Origin: an uncultured Alphaproteobacteria bacterium
Lineage (GTDB): Bacteria > Pseudomonadota > Alphaproteobacteria > HIMB59 > GCA-002718135
Length of the DNA stretch: 37,103 nucleotides
Direction: 5' to 3'
NCBI GenBank assembly: GCA_902518985.1
Contig: CABYIF010000015.1
Location: 1 to 37,103, forward strand
Below are positions 8,050 to 18,057 of this stretch, one piece after another. The notes beneath the pieces were generated by a model, which was not told where the DNA came from, did not search any database, and saw only the letters and a list, made by a program, of their open reading frames with translations. The position numbers and the translations under genes are program-made. Positions within the stretch are counted from its first letter, which is position 1, and each line of letters begins with the position of its first letter.

Positions 8050-8506
8050 TATATTTGTATCACTATTTTATTTTGGTTATTTTAAAAAATGGCCTGGTAC
8101 TGTAGCTTCTATAGTTTCTATTATTATAATATTTCCAATTATAGAATTTAATATTGTATCTAAAATAATATTGATAATATTTTTTATTATAACTTTTACT
8201 CTATCTTTATTTTTAATAAATAAGTATTCAATAGATAATAAATCACATGACTCAAAGGAAATTGTAATTGATGAATTCCTTGGAGTTTTATTGATTTTTA
8301 TATTCTATGAACATATTTACTATGTTAATACAATCGTAACATTATTATTAATATTTTTTTTATTTCGATTTTTTGATATATTAAAAATATTTCCAGCGAA
8401 TATTATTGATAAAAAAATGAAAAATTCATTTGGTGTAATACTTGATGATATAGTGGCTTCAATATATACAATATTTGTTCTTTATTTAATTAATGTCTAC
8501 AACTAA
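8033..8506 (+). CDS. pgpA: phosphatidylglycerophosphatase A
   Basis: Inner-membrane lipid phosphatase that converts phosphatidylglycerol phosphate to phosphatidylglycerol. At 157 residues it has the usual PgpA length. The family landmarks are visible: KKWPGTVAS near residue 18 (corresponding to P-G-T in the family), VIDEFLG near residue 80 with the conserved acidic pair, and FRFFDILK followed by LDDIVAS, which carry the putative metal-binding Asp residues. Hydrophobic membrane stretches separate them. The ATG at 8033 lies inside the end of ispDF (17-base overlap), and the end overlaps the next gene by 14 bases, so the three genes are probably translated from one transcript. Confidence 0.9.
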   Translation: MNTFTNIFVSLFYFGYFKKWPGTVASIVSIIIIFPIIEFNIVSKIILIIFFIITFTLSLFLINKYSIDNKSHDSKEIVIDEFLGVLLIFIFYEHIYYVNTIVTLLLIFFLFRFFDILKIFPANIIDKKMKNSFGVILDDIVASIYTIFVLYLINVYN

Positions 8507-8957
8507 AAATACAATTTTGAAATTAATTAAAAAGAATATTTCGATTTCTACAGCAGAGTCATGTACAGGCGGTTTAATTGCTACTGCAATTACAAGGATT
8601 GCTGGTGCTTCTAAAATATTTTCTTCTGGCATAGTTTGTTATTCAAACAAGGCCAAAACTAAATATTTATCAATATCTAAAATAACTCTTATAAAATATG
8701 GAGCTGTAAGTTCAAATGTTGCTAGTGAGATGGTAAATAATTTATTTTTAAAAGAAAGAACAAATATTTGCATATCTACTACTGGTATAGCAGGACCAGG
8801 TGGTGGTAATAAAAAAAAGCCTGTTGGTTTAGTTTTTGTTGGAATTAAATTTCATGATAAAACCTATGTATTTCAAAAAAACTTTAAGGGGTCAAGATTA
8901 GAAATACAAAGAAAGACAAAGGAATTTGTATTTAAAAAGATAAATCAATTAATCTAA
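8493..8957 (+). CDS. pncC: CinA C-terminal domain protein (nicotinamide-nucleotide amidase, PncC-type)
   Basis: A stand-alone CinA C-terminal domain of 154 residues, without the N-terminal molybdopterin-binding-like domain of full CinA. The family motifs are TAESCTGGLIATAITRIAGAS near residues 20-40, FSSGIVCYSN, and STTGIAGPGGG, with KKPVGLVFVG after it. The expected activity is deamidation of nicotinamide mononucleotide to nicotinate mononucleotide, which salvages NMN produced for example by bacterial DNA ligase. A cinA-type gene beside pgpA and ispDF is a conserved alphaproteobacterial cluster. The stop overlaps the end of the convergent gene ratA by 9 bases. Confidence 0.92.
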   Translation: MSTTKNTILKLIKKNISISTAESCTGGLIATAITRIAGASKIFSSGIVCYSNKAKTKYLSISKITLIKYGAVSSNVASEMVNNLFLKERTNICISTTGIAGPGGGNKKKPVGLVFVGIKFHDKTYVFQKNFKGSRLEIQRKTKEFVFKKINQLI

Positions 8958-9386
8958 AATTTCATCAGCCCTTTCTTTAAAAGACTCGATCATTTTATTT
9001 TCAATTAACGGGTAAAAAGCTTCAGCAATTTTTTGATGAAAAAATCTTTTAAATTCAAATGTTACGTTAAAGCTAATTAGAGTTTTATTTTTATTTAATG
9101 ATTTAAAAAGCCAACTTGTTTTGAGATCTTTTAATGGTCCTTCTATGTAAGTTGTTCTAATATTTAATTTTTTTTTATCAAATTCTATATGAGAACCAAA
9201 TTTTTGAGGCATAAAATATTTATACCAAACAATCATATCAGCATAAATTTCTTTATTATTTTTTGAGTGTACTTTCATGGCCGAACACCAAGGAATAAAA
9301 TATGGATAGCTTTCGATATCTAAAACAATTTCAAAAAGATCCTGTGCATTATGATCTACAATTTCTTCACGCAAAGATGATTTCAT
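8949..9386 (-). CDS. ratA: RatA/COQ10-type START-domain protein (polyketide cyclase/ubiquinone-binding family)
   Basis: A 145-residue single-domain protein of the COQ10/RatA branch of the START superfamily. Landmarks are the N-terminal [11 protein letters not shown], then [15 protein letters not shown], and the amphipathic C-terminal helix ending [13 protein letters not shown]. Homologues include mitochondrial Coq10, which binds ubiquinone and supports respiration, and E. coli RatA (YfjG), annotated as an inhibitor of ribosome association. The respiratory lipid-binding role seems more likely in Alphaproteobacteria; that is inference. Its start overlaps the end of lipA by 4 bases, and the lipA-ratA pair is a common alphaproteobacterial arrangement. 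Confidence 0.88.
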   Translation of the reverse strand: MKSSLREEIVDHNAQDLFEIVLDIESYPYFIPWCSAMKVHSKNNKEIYADMIVWYKYFMPQKFGSHIEFDKKKLNIRTTYIEGPLKDLKTSWLFKSLNKNKTLISFNVTFEFKRFFHQKIAEAFYPLIENKMIESFKERADEILD

Positions 9387-10318
9387 TGAATAGAATATAA
9401 TTTATTTCTTCTTTTTTCTTGCATGATTTTAAAGTCATCTGATGCATGATAACTTGATCTTGTTAATGGAGAAGAGGCAACCATTAAAAATCCTTTTGCG
9501 TAAGCCATTTTTTTATAATCATCAAATTCTTTTGGTGTAATAAATTTTTCTAACTTAGCATGCTTTGGGGTAGGTGGAAGATATTGGCCAATAGTTATAA
9601 AATCTACATCTGCAGACCTAAGATCATCCATCACCTGATATATTTCTTCTTTAGTTTCTCCCAGACCAACCATTATGCCAGATTTAGTAAAAATATTTGG
9701 ATTTTTGATTTTAATTTCATTTAATAAGTTAAGGCTTATAAAATACCTAGAACCTGGTCTTATTGAGGGATATAATCTAGGGACTGTTTCTAAATTATGA
9801 TTGAAAACATCAGGAAGACTTTTTGAGAGTATCTCAATTGCTTCAGGTTTATTTTTAAAGTCTGGAGTTAAAATTTCTATAGTGCACTTTGGGTTTAAGT
9901 TTTTTATTGAGTCAATAACATTTATGAAATGCATAGCTCCTCCATCAACTAAATCATCTCTATCAACGCTGGTAATAACTACGTGCTGCAAATTTAGTTC
10001 TTTAACAGACTCGGCTATACGTATAGCTTCTCCATGATCTATGAACTGTGGCTTTCCTGTTTTTACATTACAAAAAGCGCAAGCTCTTGTACAAGTATCA
10101 CCTAAAATCATAAATGTAGCATGTTTTTTTTGCCAACACTCAGCAATATTTGGACAAGCAGCTTCTTCGCAAACTGTTACTATTTTTTTATCTTTTAAAA
10201 GTTTGTCTGTTGATTTAAAAAATTTAGACGTAGGGGCTTTTACTCTAATCCATGAAGGTTTCTTAGGTATAGGATTTTCTTTGTTTTTTACTTTTTCTGG
10301 ATGTCTATGATTTGCCAT
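9383..10318 (-). CDS. lipA: lipoyl synthase
   Basis: Radical-SAM enzyme that inserts two sulfurs into octanoyl groups on lipoyl domains. Both cluster motifs are complete: the auxiliary cluster cysteines C50, C55 and C61 ([12 protein letters not shown]) and the radical-SAM triad C76, C80 and C83 (CTRACAFC). The C-terminal [10 protein letters not shown] carries the conserved R-S-S-Y serine that ligates the auxiliary cluster. At 311 residues it has the family's normal length. It follows pdhC by 5 bases, so the enzyme that activates lipoyl domains is made with two of its substrates, PdhB and PdhC. The octanoyltransferase lipB is not in the window. Confidence 0.97.
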   Translation of the reverse strand: MANHRHPEKVKNKENPIPKKPSWIRVKAPTSKFFKSTDKLLKDKKIVTVCEEAACPNIAECWQKKHATFMILGDTCTRACAFCNVKTGKPQFIDHGEAIRIAESVKELNLQHVVITSVDRDDLVDGGAMHFINVIDSIKNLNPKCTIEILTPDFKNKPEAIEILSKSLPDVFNHNLETVPRLYPSIRPGSRYFISLNLLNEIKIKNPNIFTKSGIMVGLGETKEEIYQVMDDLRSADVDFITIGQYLPPTPKHAKLEKFITPKEFDDYKKMAYAKGFLMVASSPLTRSSYHASDDFKIMQEKRRNKLYSIQ

Positions 10319-10323
10319 AATGC

Positions 10324-11553
10324 TTAAATAACTTCCATATCATTGCTATTCAACCAAATTTGGAAAGGATCTTCCAATATATCACTGAAATCTTTGAGTA
10401 ATTTTGACGCAACTGCACCATCCAAAGCTCTATGATCAGCTGAAATAGTAGATTTCATTGTGTGACCAACTTCAATAGCACCACTAGTAATAACAGGTTT
10501 TTCTATTATTGATCCCACTGCAAAAATGCTTGATTGAGGTGGATTAATTATTGCTTGAAATTCTGTAATACCAAACATGCCTAAGTTTGAAATAGTTGTA
10601 GAACCCCCACTATATTCCTCAGGTAGTAATTTATTTTGATTAGCTTTTTTAACAAGAGATTTTACTTCTGATGAAATTTCAGCTAATCCTTTTTTATCTG
10701 CATCTTTAACTATAGGTGTAATCAATCCTTCTTTTAAAGCTACAGCAATTGCGATATCGATGTTTTTATATTGGTGAATTTTTCCATTTACCCAAGAAAT
10801 ATTTGTTTCTGGATTTTTGGCTATTGCCATTGCACAAGCTTTAACAATAAGATCATTAAAAGAGATTTTAACATCACTATTTAAATTAACTTTATTTCTT
10901 AAATTTATTAGCCTATCCATTCGTGTTTCAATAGTAAGATAAAAATGTGGAACTTCATTTTTTGTTTTAGTTGTTCTTTCAGCAATTATTTTTCTAATAC
11001 TAGAAGGTTCAATTACAGAAATATTTTCATCATTAATTTGCAATTCAAAATTTTGGATATCTTTTTTTATTATCCTACCATCAGGGCCAGAGCCTTTTAT
11101 TAAAGATAGATCAAGATTATTATCTCTTGAAAATTTTTTAACAAAAGGCGAAGCAATATTTATATTTTGATCAGCATTTAATTTTGTACTACTTTCTATT
11201 ATTTGACTTTTATTTACTTCGGTATTTCTATGAATTTCTGCAGGGGCTTTAATTTTTTCATCATTCCTTACAGTTTTATCTTTATCATTATAATCTTCTA
11301 ATTTTTCATCTTTATTGCCATTGATTAAAGCAATAACAGAATTAACAGCAATTTGTTTATCTGGTGTTGTATCAATTAAATGAGTAATTTTTCCCTCATC
11401 AACTGCCTCAACTTCCATTGTTGCTTTATCTGTTTCAATTTCGGCTAATATATCACCAGCTGAAACAGTGTCACCAATATTAACTAACCACTTATTTATT
11501 ACACCCTCTGACATTGTAGGAGATAATGCAGGCATTAAAACTTTAATTGCCAT
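10324..11553 (-). CDS. pdhC: pyruvate dehydrogenase E2, dihydrolipoamide acetyltransferase
   Basis: E2 core of the pyruvate dehydrogenase complex, 409 residues. A single N-terminal lipoyl domain carries K43 in [18 protein letters not shown] charged, Asn- and Lys-containing linker follows at about residues 80-130, where such hinges are usually Ala/Pro-rich. Next comes the peripheral subunit-binding domain ([19 protein letters not shown], then GPDGRI), then the acetyltransferase domain with the active-site H374 and D378 in DHRALDG. The start lies directly after the pdhB stop. The lipoyl domain closely resembles that of PdhB at both protein and DNA level. No E3 (lpdA) gene follows; lipA comes next. 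Confidence 0.96.
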   Translation of the reverse strand: MAIKVLMPALSPTMSEGVINKWLVNIGDTVSAGDILAEIETDKATMEVEAVDEGKITHLIDTTPDKQIAVNSVIALINGNKDEKLEDYNDKDKTVRNDEKIKAPAEIHRNTEVNKSQIIESSTKLNADQNINIASPFVKKFSRDNNLDLSLIKGSGPDGRIIKKDIQNFELQINDENISVIEPSSIRKIIAERTTKTKNEVPHFYLTIETRMDRLINLRNKVNLNSDVKISFNDLIVKACAMAIAKNPETNISWVNGKIHQYKNIDIAIAVALKEGLITPIVKDADKKGLAEISSEVKSLVKKANQNKLLPEEYSGGSTTISNLGMFGITEFQAIINPPQSSIFAVGSIIEKPVITSGAIEVGHTMKSTISADHRALDGAVASKLLKDFSDILEDPFQIWLNSNDMEVI

Positions 11554-12930
11554 TTATTTTATATAACTTACTTTTTTTGCAGCATCTATAATATCATCGA
11601 CTTGAGGAAGATATAATTTCTCTAGGCTCTGTGAATAAGGCATTGGAACATCAGCACTATTAACTTTTAAAACTGGTGAATCTAAATAATCAAATGCATC
11701 CCTTTGAACAATATTTGTAATTTCAGAACCAACACTACCAAATGGCCAAGACTCCTCAACGGTAATTAGCCTGTTAGTTTTTTTAACTGAATTTATTACT
11801 GTTTCTGTGTCCAGTGGTCTTAAAGTTTGTAAATCAATAATTTCTGCATCTAAATTGTATTCATCTTTTAATCTTAACGCTGCTTCTTTTGATTTTTGCA
11901 ACATAATGGAATAAGTTACAATTGTTAAATCTTTTCCTTCTTTTTCAATATTTGCTTTTCCAATTGGAATTGAAAAGTTAACATCATTATTAACAGAACC
12001 TTTTAGGCCATAAAGAATTTCATTTTCTAGAAAAATTACTGGATTTGGATCTGATATTGCTGACCTTAACAAACCTTTTGCGTTATAAGGAGTAGATGGT
12101 GCAATAACTTTTAAACCTGGCACTTGAGAATACCAAGAAGAAAAATCCTGGCTATGTTGCGCAGCAACCTGTGACGCTGCACCATTAGGTCCTCTGAAAA
12201 CAATAGGACAATTAATTTGACCGCCAGACATGTAGAGTGTTTTTGCAGCAGAATTTATAATTTGATCAATTGCTTGCATAGAAAAATTAAAAGTCATAAA
12301 TTCTAATATTGGTTTCAATCCCTTAAATGCAGCGCCAACTGCTAATCCAGTAAATCCATGTTCTGAAATAGGAGTATCTAATACCCTTTCTTTACCAAAT
12401 TCTTCTAAAAGACCTTGAGTTACTTTATACGCACCCTGATACTCAGCAACTTCCTCTCCGAGTATGAAAACTTTATTATCTTTTCTCATTTCTTCAGCCA
12501 TTGTGTCTCTAAGTGCTTGACGCATAGTAATTTCTTTTGAACTTAAGTTTGAATCTTCTTCTATTTTAGGCGATTGTGTAACAATTATATCATCTTTCTT
12601 AGTCTCAATTTTTTTCTCAATTTTTTCAATTTTCTTTTCTTCAATTACTTTTTCAATGATAACTTCTTTTTTTACTTCAACCTTTTCATTTGGATCACCA
12701 ATAATAGCTATGGCTTTGTTTACTGGAATATTGACCTCTCCTTCTTTAAATAAAAGATCAAGAACAACACCTTCATCTACAGCTTCTACTTCCATTGTTG
12801 CTTTGTCTGTTTCAATTTCTGCAATCAAATCACCAGCTTTAACAGTGTCACCTTTTTTAATTAACCATTTAGACAAATTTCCTTCCGTCATTGTTGGAGA
12901 TAGTGCAGGCATTAAAATTTCTGTACTCAT
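11554..12930 (-). CDS. pdhB: pyruvate dehydrogenase E1 beta subunit with N-terminal lipoyl domain
   Basis: Beta subunit of the thiamine-diphosphate-dependent E1 component, 458 residues. About 80 N-terminal residues form a lipoyl domain with K43 in [17 protein letters not shown], a fusion known from alphaproteobacterial PdhB. A linker at roughly residues 85-130 is built largely of Lys, Glu and Ile. The E1-beta fold then begins with [17 protein letters not shown], and includes [19 protein letters not shown] and [17 protein letters not shown], the typical transketolase-like pyrimidine-binding region. It lies between pdhA (3 bases upstream) and pdhC (adjacent), so E1 and E2 are expected to be co-produced. 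Confidence 0.96.
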   Translation of the reverse strand: MSTEILMPALSPTMTEGNLSKWLIKKGDTVKAGDLIAEIETDKATMEVEAVDEGVVLDLLFKEGEVNIPVNKAIAIIGDPNEKVEVKKEVIIEKVIEEKKIEKIEKKIETKKDDIIVTQSPKIEEDSNLSSKEITMRQALRDTMAEEMRKDNKVFILGEEVAEYQGAYKVTQGLLEEFGKERVLDTPISEHGFTGLAVGAAFKGLKPILEFMTFNFSMQAIDQIINSAAKTLYMSGGQINCPIVFRGPNGAASQVAAQHSQDFSSWYSQVPGLKVIAPSTPYNAKGLLRSAISDPNPVIFLENEILYGLKGSVNNDVNFSIPIGKANIEKEGKDLTIVTYSIMLQKSKEAALRLKDEYNLDAEIIDLQTLRPLDTETVINSVKKTNRLITVEESWPFGSVGSEITNIVQRDAFDYLDSPVLKVNSADVPMPYSQSLEKLYLPQVDDIIDAAKKVSYIK

Positions 12931-12933
12931 AAT

Positions 12934-13896
12934 TTACAAATATACATCCGTATAAAGCTCACTATCTTTTGGAAAAGAACTGTTAGTTGCAAATTCAGCT
13001 GCATTTTTAATTTCTTCTAAAGTTTCTATATTAATTTTTTGAATTTCTTTTTCTGTTGCAAATTTTTTTTTCAACATTTCAGATTTAACAATTTCTATAG
13101 GATCTGTTTCTTTATAGTTTTCTAGTTCTTCTTTAGTTCTGTATTTTGCAGGATCTGACATAGAATGACCTCTGTACCTATAGGTTTGAACTTCGATTAT
13201 ATAGGGACCGTTTCCCTCTCTTACATATTTTCCTGCTCTATCTGCTGCTTCAATTACTTTAAAAACATTCATGCCGTCAACTTTTTCACCAGGAATACCA
13301 AATGCCTCTCCCCTTTTATATAAATCAGGTCCGGCTGCAGCTCTGTCAACTGATGTTCCCATGCCATACTTATTATTTTCGATGATATAAAGAACAGGTA
13401 ATTTCCATAATGCAGCAAGATTAAAAGCTTCAAAAACCTGACCGTTATTCATAGCTCCATCTCCAATATAAGTTCTGCAGATATTTTTTTGTTTATTATA
13501 TTTATGCGTGAATGCTATACCTGTTCCAATTGGTACTTGAGCGCCTACAATACCATGCCCACCATAAAAATTATTTTCTTTGGAAAACATGTGCATTGAA
13601 CCGCCTTTACCGGCAGAATATCCATCTGCTCTACCTGTCAACTCTGCCATAATACGTTTTGGATCTAGTCCTCTAGCAATCATGTGACCATGATCTCTAT
13701 AAGTAGTTACAACTGAGTCATTTTTATCAATTGTCATTAAAATACCAACAACAACAGCTTCTTGGCCAATATACAAATGACAAAACCCCCCTATTTTACC
13801 CATACCGTAAAGTTGCGCTGCCCTCTCCTCAAACCTTCTAATTTTGAGCATGTAGGAATACATTTTAATATAATCTGCTTTTTTAAGTTTTTTCAT
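12934..13896 (-). CDS. pdhA: pyruvate dehydrogenase E1 alpha subunit
   Basis: Alpha subunit of pyruvate dehydrogenase E1, 320 residues, which binds thiamine diphosphate and decarboxylates pyruvate. The ThDP signature begins at about residue 145 with GDGAMNNGQVFEAFNLAA and ends with ENNKYGMGT. RDHGHMIARG near residue 67 and RYRGHSMSDPAKYR near residue 245 match the conserved active-site and phosphorylation-loop regions of this family. It heads the pdhA-pdhB-pdhC-lipA series on the minus strand and follows the ftsB-like gene by 48 bases, a gap that could hold a promoter, though I cannot define one. Confidence 0.97.
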   Translation of the reverse strand: MKKLKKADYIKMYSYMLKIRRFEERAAQLYGMGKIGGFCHLYIGQEAVVVGILMTIDKNDSVVTTYRDHGHMIARGLDPKRIMAELTGRADGYSAGKGGSMHMFSKENNFYGGHGIVGAQVPIGTGIAFTHKYNKQKNICRTYIGDGAMNNGQVFEAFNLAALWKLPVLYIIENNKYGMGTSVDRAAAGPDLYKRGEAFGIPGEKVDGMNVFKVIEAADRAGKYVREGNGPYIIEVQTYRYRGHSMSDPAKYRTKEELENYKETDPIEIVKSEMLKKKFATEKEIQKINIETLEEIKNAAEFATNSSFPKDSELYTDVYL

Positions 13897-13944
13897 TTGA
13901 TATTCTTTAATTATAATTAGGTTGATTTTTTGTCAAATAAATCA

Positions 13945-14256
13945 CTAATCCATAATTATAACTGTTTCATTTTCAGATGTAAATCCAGTAACTTTCCTAA
14001 ATGTCTCATCTAAATAGTCTAAATCAATAGTATTTGGTTGTAATCTTTTAATCTTATCAAGATGAAGCTCATTTTCCTTTTTTAACATAATATGTTGCTC
14101 ATTATATTGAGCATTAAGGTGTTTTAGACTAAAATATTTTAATATTCCCCTGTCACCATTTACAAGAAAATAAAGAAGATAAATAAATAAAAAAAAAGTA
14201 AACAAAAAAGATAAATAAAAATAAAATTTATTTTTTAAAACTAGAGATTTATTCAT
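13945..14256 (-). CDS. ftsB: FtsB/DivIC-family septum formation initiator
   Basis: Small bitopic membrane protein of 103 residues. A short cytoplasmic start is followed by one hydrophobic helix at about residues 11-32 (FYFYLSFLFTFFLFIYLLYF). The family landmark NGDRGILKYFSLK comes next, then a helical, coiled-coil-like segment of about 30 residues (LNAQYNEQHIMLKKENELH). FtsB bridges FtsL and FtsQ in the division site complex. The family call rests on topology, the G-D-R-G motif and position: eno-ftsB-pdhA is a conserved alphaproteobacterial order. The C-terminus is poorly conserved, as is common in this family. Confidence 0.85.
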   Translation of the reverse strand: MNKSLVLKNKFYFYLSFLFTFFLFIYLLYFLVNGDRGILKYFSLKHLNAQYNEQHIMLKKENELHLDKIKRLQPNTIDLDYLDETFRKVTGFTSENETVIIMD

Positions 14257-14292
14257 TTTTTAATACAAATAGCATATTTAAGATCGAAACTG

Positions 14293-15573
14293 TCAATTAT
14301 TATTTAAGATTGTAGATCCAGCATAATTGGCCTTACCTTTTAATGCTTCTTCAATTCTTAGTAATTGATTATATTTTGCGGTTCTATCAGTTCTTGATAA
14401 AGATCCTGTTTTAATTTGACCTGCTGAGACTCCAACTGATAAATCAGCAATTGTAGTATCTTCAGTTTCACCAGAACGATGAGATATTATAGTAGTAAAA
14501 TTATTTTCTTTAGCCAATTTAATTGATTCTAGAGTTTCTTTTAATGTACCTATTTGATTTACTTTAACTAAAATAGAATTGGCCGCGCCTTCTGAAATAC
14601 CTTTTTGTAATCTTTTTTTATTTGTAACAAATAAATCATCGCCAACTAATTGAACTTTGTTTCCTATTGTTGAAGTTAAATTAGACCAACCATCCCAATC
14701 ATCTTCTGACATACCGTCTTCAATAGAATAAATAGGATAGGCATTTACTAATTTCTCTAAATATTTAATCATCTCATCAGAGGACAATACAATTTTTTCT
14801 CCTTGTAAATCATATTTATTATTTTTATAAAATTCAGTTGAGGCAACATCAAGTGAGAGGTAAATATCTTTGCCAGGTTTAAAACCCGCATCCTCCACAG
14901 ATTTCAAAACAGTTTCTATGACTTCGCTAGAACTATTTATATTAGGAGCAAATCCACCTTCGTCTCCAACATTAGTATTTAAGCCTCTAGATTTTAAAAG
15001 TGATTTTAATGAATGAAATATTTCACAACCAAATTGAAGTGCTTCAGAAAAATTATTTGCACCAATAGGAGCAATCATAAACTCTTGAATATCGACATCA
15101 TTATCTGCATGTGAGCCGCCATTAATAATGTTCATCATTGGAACTGGAAGACTCATTGTGTGTTGTTTACCAAGAAAAGAATATAATTCATTACCTTCTG
15201 AAAAAGCTAAACATTTCGCAAAAGCTAGACTAGCAGCAAGCGTTGCATTCGCACCTAAATTTGATTTATTTTCAGTACCATCAAGTTGTATTAAAAAATC
15301 GTCAAAAGAAGAAATATCTTCAAATGATTTTCCAACTATTTCATTAGAAATAATATCATTGATATTTCCTACTGCTTTTAAAACTCCTCTACCATTGTAT
15401 TTGGATTTATCATTATCTCTCAGCTCTAAAGCCTCATGCACTCCTGTAGATGCTCCACTTGGAACAGCAGCTCTTCCAAAGGTAGAATTTTCAAACTCTA
15501 TATCACATTCAACGGTAGGATTCCCCCTACTGTCTATTATTTGTCTTGCTTTTATATTCGTTATTTTAGGCAT
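14293..15573 (-). CDS. eno: enolase
   Basis: Converts 2-phosphoglycerate to phosphoenolpyruvate in glycolysis and gluconeogenesis. The 426-residue length is normal. Recognisable elements are the N-terminal [14 protein letters not shown], the catalytic glutamate region [11 protein letters not shown], the magnesium ligands in [14 protein letters not shown] and VGDDLFVTN, the catalytic lysine in [10 protein letters not shown], and the C-terminal signature [11 protein letters not shown]. It overlaps the end of kdsA by 8 bases. KdsA uses the enolase product phosphoenolpyruvate, so the coupling may balance glycolytic flux with cell-envelope synthesis; that is inference. Confidence 0.98.
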   Translation of the reverse strand: MPKITNIKARQIIDSRGNPTVECDIEFENSTFGRAAVPSGASTGVHEALELRDNDKSKYNGRGVLKAVGNINDIISNEIVGKSFEDISSFDDFLIQLDGTENKSNLGANATLAASLAFAKCLAFSEGNELYSFLGKQHTMSLPVPMMNIINGGSHADNDVDIQEFMIAPIGANNFSEALQFGCEIFHSLKSLLKSRGLNTNVGDEGGFAPNINSSSEVIETVLKSVEDAGFKPGKDIYLSLDVASTEFYKNNKYDLQGEKIVLSSDEMIKYLEKLVNAYPIYSIEDGMSEDDWDGWSNLTSTIGNKVQLVGDDLFVTNKKRLQKGISEGAANSILVKVNQIGTLKETLESIKLAKENNFTTIISHRSGETEDTTIADLSVGVSAGQIKTGSLSRTDRTAKYNQLLRIEEALKGKANYAGSTILNNN

Positions 15574-16396
15574 TATTTTTCGCTATATCATCAAATTGTT
15601 TAAGTTGAATTAATAAATTTTTTAAATTTTTAATGTTAATCATGTTTGGTCCATCGCTTGGAGCATTATCTGGATCATTATGTGTTTCTAAAAATAAACC
15701 AGCTATACCGATAGATATGGCAGCTTTACATAAAGAAGGGATATGCTCTCTTTGACCGCCGCTTTTATCACCCATTCCTCCTGGTTGTTGAACAGAATGA
15801 GTTGCATCAAAAATTACAGGGTATTGATATTTTTTCATAATATCTAAACCTTTAAAATCATTTACAAGAGTATTGTAACCAAAAGTTGTTCCTCTTTCAG
15901 TTATCATTATGTTTTTATTATTTGTAGTTTCTATTTTGGTAAATATATTTTTTACATCAGTTGGAGATAAAAATTGTCCTTTTTTAACATTAACAATTTT
16001 ATTTGTACTACCTGCAGCTAATAATAAATCTGTTTGACGGCATAGAAATGCGGGTATTTGGATAATATCAATAATACTATCTTTATTTAATAGATTACAT
16101 TGATCCTCAGTATGGACATCAGTAAGTATTGGTAAATTAAAATTAGTTTTAATTTTTTCAAAGATTTTTAATGCATCATCGAGCTCAATGCCTCTATCAC
16201 TTTTAATACTTGATCGATTTGCCTTATCAAAACTAGATTTAAAAATTAAATTAATACCAACATCATTACATATTTTGCTAAGTTCTTCCGCAATCATCAA
16301 TGAGTGACTTTCATTTTCTATTACGCATGGACCTGCAATTAAAACAAATTGTGAGTCATTCGAGATAGAAAAATTTTCAAGATTAATATTAATCAT
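15566..16396 (-). CDS. kdsA: 3-deoxy-8-phosphooctulonate (KDO8P) synthase
   Basis: Condenses phosphoenolpyruvate with arabinose-5-phosphate to give KDO8P, the precursor of the inner-core sugar of lipopolysaccharide. Of normal length at 276 residues. Visible motifs are [23 protein letters not shown] and [11 protein letters not shown]. The cysteine at position 24 (GPC) is the metal ligand of the metal-dependent class, represented by Aquifex KdsA, whereas the E. coli enzyme has asparagine there, so this enzyme is predicted to need a divalent metal. The ATG overlaps the pyrG stop by 8 bases. Its product feeds the lipid A pathway encoded at 28741-32919. Confidence 0.96.
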   Translation of the reverse strand: MININLENFSISNDSQFVLIAGPCVIENESHSLMIAEELSKICNDVGINLIFKSSFDKANRSSIKSDRGIELDDALKIFEKIKTNFNLPILTDVHTEDQCNLLNKDSIIDIIQIPAFLCRQTDLLLAAGSTNKIVNVKKGQFLSPTDVKNIFTKIETTNNKNIMITERGTTFGYNTLVNDFKGLDIMKKYQYPVIFDATHSVQQPGGMGDKSGGQREHIPSLCKAAISIGIAGLFLETHNDPDNAPSDGPNMINIKNLKNLLIQLKQFDDIAKNNA

Positions 16397-18002
16397 TAAT
16401 TGCAGCCTTTATAAATGAAACAAAAAGAGGATGAGGATCTAATGGTCTTGATTTTAACTCTGGATGAAATTGTACTCCTATAAACCATCTATGTTTTTTA
16501 CTTTCAAGCACTTCGGGTAATAATCCATCAGGTGACATACCACTAAAATAATAACCTTTGTTTTCAAATTTTGATAGGAATTTTTGATTTACTTCATATC
16601 TATGTCTGTGTCTCTCACTAATTACTTTATTTTTATATATTGAAAAGATTTTAGAATTTTTTTTCAAAATAGCTTTATATGCACCAAGTCGCATTGTTCC
16701 GCCCTTTTCACTATTTTTGTCTCTTTTTTCGATCTTATTCTTATTTACCCATTCTGTCATTAATCCAACTACTGATTTAGTAGTTTTCTTAAATTCTGAA
16801 GAATGAGCATTTTTAATTTTTAAAACATTTTGTGCTATCTCAATAACTGCTAACTGCATTCCAAGGCATATTCCAAAAAAAGGAATATTGTTTAATCTTG
16901 CGTATTTGATAGCATTAATTTTGCCATTAATTCCACGAATACCAAAACCACCTGGAATCAGAATTCCGTCGCAGGCTTTTAATTTTTTAATTAAACTAAT
17001 GTTGTTTTCTTTTTCAGAATTTATCCATTGAATATTTACATCAGCAGAATTTTCTATCCCTCCATGCACCAATGCTTCATTTAGTGATTTATAACTATCT
17101 TTAAGATTAGTATATTTTCCTACTACTGCGATTTTTACTTTATGTTTTCTTTTTTTAATTTTTTTTTGAAGATCAACCCAAGGTTTTAAATTTAGTGAGT
17201 GATTCTTTTGTTTATAACCTAATTGTTTAAGTAAAGCTTCATCTAAACCGTACTTAGAGTACAATGAAGGAACTTCATAAATTGATTTAGCATTTAATGC
17301 AGGAATAACAGATTCTTTTTTTACATTACAAAATAATGATATTTTTGAAATTGACTCCTTATCTATTGGTTGTTCGGATCTACACATAATAATATCAGGT
17401 TGAATACCAGCATTAAGTAGTTCTTTTACAGAATGTTGAGTAGGTTTTGTTTTTAACTCACCAGCTGAGCTTAAATATGGAATGTATGTCATATGTATCA
17501 ATGCCGATGAAATACTTTTATCATTTCTAATTTGTCGAATTGCTTCTAAAAAAGGAAGTGACTCAATATCACCAACAGTTCCACCTATTTCATAAATAAC
17601 AATATCTTCATTTTTAAGATCACTATTTATAAAAGATTTAATCTCATTTGTGACATGAGGAATAACCTGAATGGTTGAGCCAAGGTAATCTCCTTTTCTC
17701 TCTTTTAAAAGAACATTTGAATAAATTTTACCTGATGAAACACTATCAGATTGTTTTGCTGATTGATTTGTAAATCTTTCATAATGGCCAAGATCTAAAT
17801 CAGTTTCTGCTCCATCATCAGTCACATAAACTTCCCCATGTTGGTATGGGCTCATAGTGCCTGGATCAACATTTAAGTATGGATCTAATTTTCTTATTCT
17901 AACTTTGAATTTTCGTGATTTAAGAAGTGTGGCAATTGCGGCAGAAGCAATACCTTTACCTAATGATGAGGCTACACCTCCCGTAATAAAAACATAATGC
18001 AT
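16389..18002 (-). CDS. pyrG: CTP synthase
   Basis: Converts UTP to CTP using ATP and glutamine. The 537-residue protein has an N-terminal amidoligase domain with FITGGVASSLGKGIASAA and RIRKLDPYLNVDPGTMSP, and a C-terminal class I glutamine amidotransferase domain from about residue 295. That domain has the nucleophilic cysteine in FFGICLGMQLAVIE and the histidine-glutamate pair in QFHPELKSRP. pyrG between secG and kdsA is a conserved alphaproteobacterial arrangement. CTP is also a substrate for CdsA and IspD encoded in this window. It starts 55 bases after secG. Confidence 0.98.
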   Translation of the reverse strand: MHYVFITGGVASSLGKGIASAAIATLLKSRKFKVRIRKLDPYLNVDPGTMSPYQHGEVYVTDDGAETDLDLGHYERFTNQSAKQSDSVSSGKIYSNVLLKERKGDYLGSTIQVIPHVTNEIKSFINSDLKNEDIVIYEIGGTVGDIESLPFLEAIRQIRNDKSISSALIHMTYIPYLSSAGELKTKPTQHSVKELLNAGIQPDIIMCRSEQPIDKESISKISLFCNVKKESVIPALNAKSIYEVPSLYSKYGLDEALLKQLGYKQKNHSLNLKPWVDLQKKIKKRKHKVKIAVVGKYTNLKDSYKSLNEALVHGGIENSADVNIQWINSEKENNISLIKKLKACDGILIPGGFGIRGINGKINAIKYARLNNIPFFGICLGMQLAVIEIAQNVLKIKNAHSSEFKKTTKSVVGLMTEWVNKNKIEKRDKNSEKGGTMRLGAYKAILKKNSKIFSIYKNKVISERHRHRYEVNQKFLSKFENKGYYFSGMSPDGLLPEVLESKKHRWFIGVQFHPELKSRPLDPHPLFVSFIKAAIND

Positions 18003-18057
18003 TACGGAATACCCTGATACATAAGTGGGTTAGTTATAGCAAGAAAATATTAAATTA

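Noticed and set aside
9801-10310. Open frames antisense to lipA
   Set aside because: They mirror a well-conserved gene with all its cysteines, have no recognisable domain, and arise by chance opposite the lipA frame.
15128-15613. A 161-codon open frame antisense to eno
   Set aside because: It lies wholly opposite conserved enolase sequence and shows no family signature.
18003-18057. Possible small RNA or promoter in the 55-base gap between secG and pyrG
   Set aside because: No convincing hairpin with T tail or paired promoter hexamers was found, and the gap is too short for a typical independent RNA gene.
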